Assembly (NCBI GenBank): GCA_016758965.1 | Contig: JAEPRB010000137.1 | Span: forward strand, 45,726-109,725 | Direction of reading: 5' to 3' | Length of the DNA: 64,000 nucleotides | Source: Circinella minor | Lineage: Eukaryota > Mucoromycota > Mucoromycetes > Mucorales > Lichtheimiaceae | Part shown: positions 23,880 to 41,710 of the stretch, one piece after another | How positions within the stretch are numbered: position 1 is the stretch's first letter | Layout of the letters: each line of letters begins with the position of its first letter | The notes under the pieces: model-generated | Told to the model about the DNA's origin: nothing | The model's database searches: none | Seen by the model: the letters and a program-made list of their open reading frames with translations, nothing else | Position numbers and translations under genes: made by a program

Positions 23880-24824
23880 TGTTTTAAAAAAAGTTTACTG
23901 AACTAGCGGAAACAGTCAAAAATCAGACTTTTTGTTTTGGTGCAGCCATATTACAAAAACTCCGTCCAGGGCTGGCGGGTTTGAAGCACACTACGACAAT
24001 ACTCTCACTATAACCATATCAAGATACGAGCTCAATAGTAAATATGTGTACCTAATTCACTAACCACTCAGAGATCAACTGTTATTAAAAGTAAATATTG
24101 AATCAACAATACTGTATATGCATATATCTCTTGTTGTATGAACAAATCCTTTTCCAGTGGCAAAAAAAAACCTTTCAGAACATTCTACTTTATATTTACG
24201 TATTAAACCAAGCAATTTATATTCAGCCGCTATTACTGTTCTTTTTAGTAACTTTACTCTGGTATAAAATTCTAATCCTTTAATGGTACTGCATTTTGTC
24301 ACATTATAAATATAGCATACGCTCAAAGTTCGCTTCACCTCGGCACTCGACAAGAAACAAGAAAAAAGAAAACAAACATGAAATTGGTGTGATCATCTAT
24401 ATCATAAAATAAAAAATAGAAATAAAAAATTGTAGATAAAAAAAATGTTTTATGCAAAGTTTTTTTTTAATGAGTGAAACCAATATATGGCCTTTATATG
24501 TATTTTTTTTTCTTCTGAATTTTGGAAATAATATAATAGTTTGCTGTAGTCGTAAATGATGCGTTGATATATAGAAAGAAAGAAAAAGAAAGAAAGAAAA
24601 AAAGACGAGAGAAAGATTGTTAAATGAAAAATGTGTTCAGTTAAAAAAGAAAACGAGCGAGTGTCTGTGAGGGAGAAAGAGATTGAGGGAGTGAAACGAG
24701 TTGGAGGTAGGGAAGAAAGGAAACCAAAACAATAAATAGTAAATAGTGGCTAATAAGTAATAAGTCAATGAAAGAAAGAAAGAAAAAGGTATGAAAACAA
24801 TATGTTTTTTTAATGGGTTGAATG
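23880..24824. other. Intergenic, AT-rich
   Basis: Gap between the uS10m start and the Yak1 3' end. A purine-rich AAAG/GAAA tract occupies about 24575-24620 and again near 24775. No gene is supported; the small open frames at 24075-24353 have no recognisable features. Confidence 0.45.
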
Positions 24825-28778
<3,954 letters not shown>

Positions 28779-29277
28779 GACCAAACAAAAAAAGGAAAGA
28801 AAAAAAAAGAGAACAAAAATAAAAGTATTCTTTTTTACTTAGTTCTCTTTTTTTTAACTGAGGAAGAAGGGAGGCTTCTTTTTTTTTTCTTTTACGAGTG
28901 TAATAAGTAATATATGTGAAAAAAAAAAAAAAAAAAAAAAAAAAAGAAAACCGAGTGTGTCACTTGGTTATAAAAAAGATGGAGTTAATGTTAAAAAAAA
29001 TAAGAAAAGGAGGTAATGACCCTAAAAAAACAAGCAAACAAAGAGACAACAAATAAAATAAACGAAAGGTTTTGGTTTTTTTGTCGAAAAAAAAAAGAGT
29101 CCAATGGAAGTGGAAAAAAAAGAAGTATGTGAAGGGACCCCAAGAAGAAAATATAGAATGGAAAAGAGAAGAGAGTACCTCAACTCAACTAGCGGCTGAG
29201 TCAAAAGATACACTGAAATTTATCCTATCCTATGCGAAGTAGCTGTTTGCGCTTTTATTATTGTTATATTGAACATA
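28779..29277. promoter_or_regulatory. Divergent promoter region, YAK1 / AFG2-like
   Basis: A 499-base interval between divergent start codons. It carries an unbroken A27 tract (28919-28945) and other A/T homopolymers, which disfavour nucleosomes in fungi, so the tract may define the shared open region. No TATA box is convincing. Confidence 0.5.
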
Positions 29278-33026
<3,749 letters not shown>

Positions 33027-33718
33027 ATAAACAGAGTCATATGGTTTTTTTTCTTTTTGAATAATTATTGGAGTTGATGGATGCTTGTTGTTGAGTTGTT
33101 GAGCGTGTTTGTTTATTATTATCCCAACAGATCCGTTGGAACGACCTAGGTATGTAATACACACACCCCGGGCCTTTTTTCGAAAGAAATATACATTATT
33201 AATCCGGAACCAACTATCCCTTCGTTCATCCTTCCCCGAAATTCTTTTCCAAAAGGGAATCGCTTTTTTTTTTGTTTTTCTCGTTGAGTATATCATTTAA
33301 TTTCATCCTAGTTGTTTTTGTTGCACAACAGACTCAGTATCTTGGATAACTTTTATCTTCTCTCGTTTCTGCTCCATAATTTTATAAAAACAAACAATTG
33401 AAAACGTCCAACTATTTATTTATTTCTCCCATCAACATAATATAGTTAATAAATTAATATAGAAAAAAAATTCTAATATAAACCATTCATACCCATTTAT
33501 CTCTTTTTGTCATATCACATATGTTTACATATACACAAACAAAAAAACTTTCTTATTTATTATATAGTATTTTTGTAACAAGAAAAAAAAACCCCATATG
33601 ATCAAGCGTTCCATTTTTTTTTTATTTTTTTGATAAAGAAAAAACGGGTAAAAAACGCGATTCAAAGTAAATAGAGGTGTACAGAGAGAAATGGGAGAAA
33701 GATATAAATTCTTTTTTT
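33027..33718. other. Convergent 3' regions
   Basis: A 692-base gap between the AFG2-like stop and the ferritin stop. No gene is seen; short open frames on both strands are unsupported. Confidence 0.5.
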
Positions 33719-34671
33719 TTATTCGACGACACGGCTACCAGCACCGGTACCTTCTCTGTACAAATGCTGATCCCAAAGATAGACACCAAGTCCTTCACCA
33801 ACACGAGTAAGTTGTGTGACCATATCAGCCAATTTCTTGATGGCTTGAACTTGTTCATCAAGATAGTGGCCTTCCAAAAAGTCACACATTTGAGGATCAT
33901 TGTTACCATCAGCAATCTTGTGCAAGTTAAGCAAAGACTTATTAACATCTTTTTCAAGTTGAAGAGCAGATTCAATAGCGTTCTTGGCTGATTTCCAGTC
34001 AGTCTATAAATGTTGTTATTATTAGCATTTTATTTATTTTTCGTAATAACAACGCGTCATTTATATTACATACCTCAGGAGCTTGGAGAGCACGAAGGAT
34101 TACTTTACCACCACGCATGTTACAGTAGTCTAATAAAATAAATATATATCAAATTGATACGATTAGTTATATATTACATTGAATAGTAAGCAAAAAAAAG
34201 ATAAAAGAAAAAACGCGTATAAATTTTACCAATCAATTTTTGAGCATGATCGCGTTCCTGTTATTACGTCAGAAATAAGTTAGTGTACTTTTTCAATACA
34301 ATAATAATAATAATAATGGAATCCATTCTTTCAATCATCCTTTTCCTCTTCATCTAATCATAAAATTAATATATGTACCTCTTGGGCAGAATCACGGAAA
34401 TACTTTTCCAAACCTATAATAATGACACAAAAAGTATATAACAAGTTTATATTTAAAGAATTCTCAATCATGTATATATTATTATAACCATGGTTAACAT
34501 CCTCTAATTATTGGCACCAAAAAAAAAATCATTACCAGGTAATGCAACAGAAGTATGTTGAGCCCAGGCACTCATGGAAAGATATACTTGAGAAGCTTGA
34601 AGTTCAGTATTAATTTGTTGATTGATAGCTTCTTCAGAAGCGGTAGCAAAGTTTTGTTTGGCCAACGACAT
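33719..34671 (-). CDS. Ferritin, heavy-chain-like (iron storage)
   Basis: Member of the ferritin family, which forms a 24-subunit shell storing iron as ferric oxide. Exons in transcript order: 34671-34536, 34413-34379, 34257-34230 (28 bases), 34129-34074 and 34003-33719, joining in frame to 179 residues. Ferroxidase-centre residues are visible: Glu and Tyr in [13 protein letters not shown] (about 22-32), Glu and His in EERDHAQKL (about 58-66), Glu in [10 protein letters not shown] (about 103) and Gln in DEQVQAIK (about 138). This makes it H-type rather than an iron-nucleating L chain. No signal peptide is apparent, so it is probably cytosolic. Ferritins are unusual in fungi and are known mainly from Mucorales and other early-diverging lineages. 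A TATA element lies upstream. I found no hairpin that I would call an iron-responsive element. Confidence 0.93.
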
Positions 34672-34770
34672 GATGCTAAAAAAAATTGGGGTCTTTAAAA
34701 AGAGTTGGGGGGTGTTTTTTGATAATGAAGTAAAATTGTCCAGAGGAAAAAAAAAAGAAAAAAAAAGTCG

Positions 34771-34784
34771 AGTCTTTTTATAGT
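34771..34784 (-). promoter_or_regulatory. TATA box of the ferritin gene
   Basis: The minus strand reads ACTATAAAAAGACT about 100 bases upstream of the ferritin ATG, between long A/T tracts. Position and consensus fit a TATA element; it has not been tested. Confidence 0.5.
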
Positions 34785-35492
34785 TTTTCTTTCTTTACAA
34801 TTTTTTCTTTTTCACACAGAAAAAAATATATTCCTGATTGTAGGTAGTATGGATGATCCTTTCAAAAAGAAATAAATAAAAAACAAATATGCAATTACTT
34901 GCGTTTCAAGAAAAATGAAATGTGTTTATGTTATCTTTATTTTTTTATAGTGGCACAACTGATTAAATCAGGTTTAAATAATAATAATAATAAAATTCAT
35001 CATCATCATCAACCACAACCACAACCTAAATTTATTTTTACACCCCCCAAAAAATCTCAATGTTATAAATTATAACCCGCTCAACAACATCCCGCAAACA
35101 CCAATCTCCGAATATAATTATTAGACTTTTTGAATGAGGCTGGTGCTTTTTGCACTTACTCTTTTCTTTCTTTTTTTTCCCTTTACTCTCTTTAGTTTTT
35201 TTTTTGTTATACAGTTTAAAAACGTGCGTGTGTTGTATAGTGCTGCGTATTATCAAAAAAAGTGTTACTGTCCTTAATCTCTTCTCATAAACTTTTCCTT
35301 CACACCTCCTCGCTCTCCCTTTTTATTATTATTATTGTTATACAAAACATACATATACATTTATATATATTATACATAACTCAACTACTCGAAAGATATA
35401 TTATATATATATTATATAGTATATATAATACATATATATATTTTTATCAATCAGCGCAAACAAACAAACAAACAAACAATTAATTTGCAAGA
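34785..35492. promoter_or_regulatory. Divergent intergenic region, ferritin / O-fucosyltransferase-like gene
   Basis: Should contain upstream regulatory sequence for both genes. It shows short AAT and ATC repeats (about 34978-35010), a TA-rich palindromic stretch (35395-35445) and a CAAA repeat just before the downstream ATG. I assign no iron-responsive GATA site. Confidence 0.4.
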
Positions 35493-37621
35493 ATGTCTTT
35501 ACGAAGCAAGGTTACCTTGCTTTGCGTATTTTGCATACTTTATCTATTTGTTTTTACTCTTCCGTCATTACATTCATCTCAAACTATAAAAGAATCTGTC
35601 GAACCATCCTGGCGATGGGAATACAATGACCATATTGAAGCATCTCGACCTACTCCACCTTATCATTCACCACAACCTCCATCAGATAATTTATTCAAAA
35701 ACAACATTATTACAACTTCGACAACCACAACAACAACTACAAATACCAATACCAATACGAATATAAATTCATTTAATAATGACATTATTAACAATGACAA
35801 TGACATTGAACGATCTGTTCTCGATCCTAATGAAAAGTTCATCACTTTTTTCACGCACAGTGGGTTCCAGAATCAATTAATTCAAGGTACCATCCATTTA
35901 CACATTTTGTTCCCCTTTTTTTTCTCCTTCTATATTTATATATATTATAAAAAACTCTCATCAAATTACCCAATTCATATTTTTTTTTTCCTTTTTCCTT
36001 CTATTTCTTATTCCTAATGTATAATTTTATTTTATTTTATAATAGTTGAAAATGGCATTTTGTTGGCATGGTATTTAAATCGTACCTTGATATTACCACG
36101 CGCGTTACTAGGCGAAGCATTTGGTTGGAGCTATTTTGGTAAATTACATTTGGAACATATGTTGCACGACCCAATTCGTGATGAAAGTATGCCTGGGAAT
36201 GGAGATAGTTGTGAATTCTACGCAGAAGAACGATCTTTTTGGGGTTTACAGTGTCCTGATCGCAGTCGTTATGCTGTTATCCCTTTTGATGAAATCTTTG
36301 ATTTATCATGGGCAAAACAACATGTTCGAATTGTTTTAAGAGAACGATCTGATTTTGAATGGTTGGATGAAAAATATAATATTAAACGGCACTATCAAAA
36401 TGGAAATACAATTCAAGATCAAGCCAATGGTTCCTATGTAGATGGTGATATATTATTTTTTAAAGGTAAAAATATTTTTTGGTTTCGGTACTTTTTTTAA
36501 CCCGAGAATGAGGATAAAAAAAAAGGGGGGGGGAGATAATAATAAAATAAATAAAATAGAATACTAATCTTTTTTTAAAAATAAATTCTTTTTTTGGTGT
36601 AATTATATTTTTAGGCGATACACGATATGACTGGCGGATATTCGATACTCCTCGAAAAACACACCGACTGGGCAAATATGCTAATGGTTTAGATATTTAT
36701 CAATTAAGAAAAAGAGAAGAAAAATTAATTCATTTCTCAAGTCTTTTTGGTACTGGCAAACTACCTATTCGTCGCCCAGAACATTATACTTTTTTACATA
36801 CACTTCAAAGAAGTATTATTTATCGTCATCCTGTGGTATTGAATGTAGCAGACCAAATTATTCACTCTTTAGGTGGAACCGGTAATTTCATTGGGTTACA
36901 TGTTAGGTAATACAAAGAAACACCTTTTAAACTTTTTTTTACCCTTCCTCCCACGAACAAGTACATATATCAACTTATTTTTTTTTTATTCTTTTAATCT
37001 ATATATGAAAACATCATTTTGATTTATTATTACTATTACTATTGTTATTTTTTTAGATCAAGCGATGGATGGTTTGTCAAAGCATTACCGGAAAACATTT
37101 ATAATATCGTGTTACAAATCAACAAAGAAGTAGAAGCACGTTCTTTATCTGAAAACATGATAATAAATAATAATCTTATTCCTGGAGGAGGGTCACCGAT
37201 TGAACAAGAAGAAGAAGAAAAAATCGAAAAACAATTGTTATTACAACAAAAGTTGGATTTACAACAATGTTTAGATCTTGCTAAGCAAAAAAAGGTTACA
37301 TTAATTTATATGGCAACAGATGCTCGATCTCCACGCCATTCATCTGCATTTGATCCTATTTGGAGTCAATATCCATGTACATTTACAATGGATGATTTAT
37401 TAATACCTTCAAGTCCTATATGGAAAGAATTAGATGGAGTAATGGATCAAAGTACTGGTCAGAGTATGCGAAAATTCCTATTGCCTTTAGTGGATGCTAC
37501 CATTGCAAGTCGTGGTTGGTTCTTTATTGGTAGTAAAGGATCAACATTTTCAGGTTATATTTATCGATTGCATGATGTCTTTTGGTCTAATGCCAGATTA
37601 GAACAAAGGATACAATCATAA
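35493..37621 (+). CDS. O-fucosyltransferase-like (CigA-type) Golgi membrane protein
   Basis: Type II membrane protein of the fungal GDP-fucose O-fucosyltransferase-like family; its sugar donor and acceptor are unknown. Exons 35493-35886, 36046-36465, 36615-36906 and 37057-37621 join in frame to 556 residues. Residues 7-27 (VTLLCVFCILYLFVFTLPSL) form a signal anchor. An Asn/Thr-rich stem follows to about 115. The catalytic-like domain starts FITFFTHSGFQNQLIQVENG, the usual N-terminal block, with LAWYLNRTLILPRALLG. The domain continues with FIGLHVRSSDGW, split by intron 3, which matches the H-x-R-x-x-D motif of fucosyltransferases, and IYMATDARSPRH. The C-terminal block is SRGWFFIGSKGSTFSGYIYRL. 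An acidic/Gln insert sits at about 405-440. The family assignment is good; the activity is inferred. Confidence 0.78.
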
Positions 37622-38100
37622 CCATGATAATGGCGCTTTACATACTTTTCATTACCATATTACTTCTTACCATTATTATTATCACTATTACACAACATAT
37701 ATACTCACATGTTCACTCACTCACTCACTCACTCATTCAAACCTTTATGACATATATACAACAATTCATCATCAAAAACAACAATAACAAATCCGCATTA
37801 TCAAACCTACTTCTTTCTCTTTACTCTCACAAACACAATCACATATCACACAAAACCTTTAATCTTTTTTTCCTCTCATTCATTTTGTTTTATATTATAT
37901 ACCATGTACTATTTGTATTGTAATTCTTTTATTATTTTATCTTTTTTTTTTCTTTTACTTTTTCACCACGAACACACTTAACCCCTCTTCCCTCGTTTTT
38001 TTATTTTTTTTCTGCATACATTTATACAAATTAGGGCCCCTGGTGGGTTTAACGTAGTTTTTATCATTACTATATACTATTATTGTTATTGTTACTATTA

Positions 38101-38132
<32 letters not shown>

Positions 38133-39243
38133 GGAAATTCTTATTCTCTTTGCTCTACTTTCCCCTTTTTACTGCAATTACTTTAGACTACAAACAAATT
38201 CACAGACCCCCCAAAAAAAATACTCCTTTTCCCTTGTTCTCTCTTTCCCCTTTCCTCTCTTTCTTCCTTTCTTCATTACAACTGATTTTGTACATAATTA
38301 ACATATCAAAAATCATAAAAAGAATTATAATATATTTTTTTTCGACTTAAAACAAACAAAATGTTTTTTTAACAATCTCGTGTTTATATTTAATAATAAG
38401 AAAAGTTTTTAACCTTTTTCTTCCACACCCACTCACTCACTCAATACACAGTATAATTCTAATATTTTAGTAGTAAATGTTATTACGTATACACAATTAA
38501 ATATAATATTTTTTATTACGGAATTAATTGAATCTGGATAAAAATCATTTCATGCAGAAAAAAATAAAATATCTATATTTACGTACCGCTTTTTTTAGAC
38601 TAAAACTATGTAAAAAGAGGCTATACTTAACTAATCGACAATATACTAAATGTCAACATTACTGTATATTTTTGCCCAGACTATTTACAATATAATATAC
38701 AAATATAAATGATACGTATATTTAACTAGAGAACTAAGTATATTGCTCCTTATTACATCATTTTAAATGTAATACTTGCTTCTTTTTTTATCTATGAAAG
38801 TTGTCAATGACCTCCTGTCTTTACTCTTTCCCAAGTCATAATATGAACTGCTGTTGTCAATTATATATACACTTTAATAAACAGTTTATGGTCTTTTTTA
38901 TTTAGGGAAAAATTAAAGTGATCATAAGTCCAACAGTTAGTATTCAAGTATTATGATTCTATCATTACATAATGAATCACGCTATCGCCGTCATAATTTA
39001 ACAGCGAAACCATTGTTGTTCTTTTTGTTCTTTATTTCAATATGTTCTTGTTTTTATTTTCCAATTATTCATACAATGAACCCCTGACGACCACTATTTC
39101 TTTGATATCCAAAGTTTTCTTTTTAATTTACTCTCTTTTATAAATTAAAAAGAGTTTTATTCTCGTACTTACACAATTTTATATATTACAAGCAATTCTT
39201 CTTGTATTACAGAAAATACAAATAAAAAAAAGCTTCTTTTCAT
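37622..39243. other. Intergenic, T-rich with ATT repeat
   Basis: A 1.6-kb gap between two plus-strand genes. It includes a TCAC repeat (37711-37736) and an (ATT)n microsatellite (38100-38134). It should hold the 3' UTR of the upstream gene and the promoter of the DHHC gene. No other gene is supported. Confidence 0.5.
38100..38134. repeat. (ATT)n microsatellite
   Basis: About eleven consecutive TTA/ATT units, confirmed by eye. Confidence 0.85.
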
Positions 39244-41003
39244 ATGCAGTCAACAAATTCTCCGTCGTCTTTGCCTTTTATACCTTCATCACGTCGTCGC
39301 ACTACTATTGTTACCACTACCAGTCATTGTGAAGAATCAATAACAACATCGGATCCTCGATCTTATTTTGTTCCTTCAATGAACCAACATATTGAAAACG
39401 AGGAAAGCTTCGAGAATTATAATTTAAATCATACTAATGGACAACAAGAACATTTACCATTACCAACCCCTATTCATGTACCCACACCAACAGCATCACC
39501 ATTAGACGTACCAGAACAACCAGAGCAACAACGAGTGATACATGTAACAACTAAAAGAAATTATGAATATTTTCCTGGCAACAATGCATTTTTTTGTAAT
39601 GGTCGTTTAGTAACAAGTCGAGCATATTGGGTATTTTTATTATCACTTGTTATACTTATTGCACCTGCTGTATTGTTTTTTGTTTTTGTGTAAGTACTCT
39701 TTTTATTTATTTATTTTTTGAAAAAAAGAAAAGAAATAAAAAAAAGAACGACATTATTTATTTATTTATTTATTAAACAAATAATATTAATTAGCTGTCC
39801 TTGGTTATGGTTACATATTCATCCAGTCATTCCTATTCTATTTGCATACCTTTTTGTTTTGGCTTTGGCATCCATGTTAAAGACCTCGTGGACAGATCCA
39901 GGGGTAAATATAAACATATATACACTTATTACTATTATTACTGCTACTTTACACAATGAAAAAAAGGAGGTTAAGAGGGAATTAACATATTATGTTTTAT
40001 TATCTAATAGATTATTCCACGAAATCTCGATATTTCACCACTTTTATCAAATAAAAATCATGATAATAATATGGCTGTAGATGATATGGGTGTTCCTTAT
40101 GAATCTATTCCATCACCCAAAGATGTATTAATTAAAGGTGAAATGGTTCGCTTAAAATACTGTGATACATGTCGACTCTATCGTCCACCTAGAGCAAGTC
40201 ATTGTCGCCAATGTAATAATTGCGTAGGTAAGTTACTATCACCTACCATTTGATTTTTAAATATTACTTACTGCTATTATTATTACTATTATATGACAAA
40301 AAGAAATAATTATATTCATGGCAATTATATATATGTAGAAAATGAAGATCATCACTGTATTTGGTTAAATAATTGTGTTGGCAAACGCAATTATCGACCA
40401 TTTTTCATATTTATTGTTACATCCGTTACCTTATGTCTTTACATTGTTACCTTTTCTTTAGTCCATTTAATCCGACTTTATTTCGATAATGGTCTATCCT
40501 TTGGTACAGCTCTTTCAAAAGCACCTGTTAGTTTATTATTGGCTATATTATGTTTTATATTAGTCATTCCAGTAGGTGGACTTACTAGTTATCATTGTTT
40601 TCTGGTCTTTCGAGGGGTAACCACACATGAACAGGTATGTTGGACTGCATAATATCAATCAATAATAAAAGTATGACTGAACCAGGAAATGTCGGGAAAA
40701 ATGGTCATAATAATAACTTTATGCCATCTAGTTACGTTCTGCAATGGCAATGCGACCCTTTGAACATCAGTTATTTGATTTTGGGAACCCTTTTGTAAAT
40801 ATGTTTCATATTCTTTGTCGACCACAACCAAAAAGGTATATTTCTATTTATTACTTATTCAATTAGGTAGTGTTGTTGGATTATAAACTTATCAAAAAAA
40901 AACCCAACCATTATAATATAGTTATCTGGCAAGAAGAAAATATGCTGAGGAATGGCTTGAACTTCCAAATCGTCAAGAACAACAGCAAGAACAAGAACAA
41001 TAG
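39244..41003 (+). CDS. DHHC palmitoyltransferase (Erf2-like)
   Basis: Multi-span membrane enzyme that S-palmitoylates proteins, usually at the ER or Golgi (Erf2 acts on Ras). Exons 39244-39689, 39795-39903, 40011-40227, 40339-40634, 40732-40835 and 40922-41003 join in frame to 417 residues. The N-terminal 125 residues are a polar cytosolic tail. Two spans follow (about 130-150 and 155-178), then the conserved DPGIIPRNL. The Cys-rich domain has [15 protein letters not shown] and [20 protein letters not shown], including the catalytic D-H-H-C split from the upstream cysteines by an intron. Two more spans follow (about 300-325 and 340-365). TTHE after the last span is the TTxE motif. The C-terminus is Gln/Glu-rich. 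The DPGIIPRN context and length resemble Erf2/ZDHHC9-type enzymes; substrate unknown. Confidence 0.9.
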
Positions 41004-41710
41004 CAAGCAGAACAATTCAAAACCTCATAAAAAACCTATTTTTAACTAATTATCACAACAACTACTTTGGATTTTTAGACTGTAAAAAAACAGAACCATA
41101 AGCAAAAATAGTTAACCTTTTCATTAACCTTTCTTGACAACCATTGTAAAACTTTCTTCTCCCCTTTTCGTAGATACCTATAACTAATTCTTTTCTCTTT
41201 AATTATCTATTATTTTGTCATGACTAATACTTAATACTCTTTCTCTTTCTCTTTTTCGTTACGTACACCTTATTTTAATAATAATGATACCGCTAAAACA
41301 CTATGCATAGTTAAGACAAAATCACAGCACTACTAATAATGATCATGTTGATTCAATTTTTTTATATACAAAAAAAAACAAAGTAGGGTTTGGAATAATA
41401 TGCGTAAAGACGAAGTACATAAAGATCCTGAAATAATCACATTTTTTCTTTTTACGTACGTATATTTTTTATAAGATATTTTTATGAAAATGTATATGCG
41501 ATAGTAAAATAATTCTTAAGCAACAACCTCGTAACTGTTTGTCACAAATCCAATTCCTTTGTAAGGAATTCTTGAATGATATCTTGAGTGGTAGGATAGT
41601 TATTATTTTACTTGTTTTATTTTCTGTTGATGCTAAATTTTTTCAGTCTGGTGCGCGCATAATGTCTCGAACCAACGAGTAATCGCTTTCCACGTCAACC
41701 AAGGCGATAA
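41004..41710. other. Intergenic, convergent
   Basis: A 707-base AT-rich gap between the DHHC gene and the F-box relic. No further gene is seen. Confidence 0.5.

Noticed and set aside
24075..24353. Open frame on the minus strand between uS10m and YAK1
   Set aside because: No homology or splice context; surrounding sequence is typical intergenic DNA.
34672..34760. Iron-responsive-element hairpin upstream of ferritin
   Set aside because: No CAGUGN loop flanked by a paired stem with a bulged C is visible in the 5' leader.
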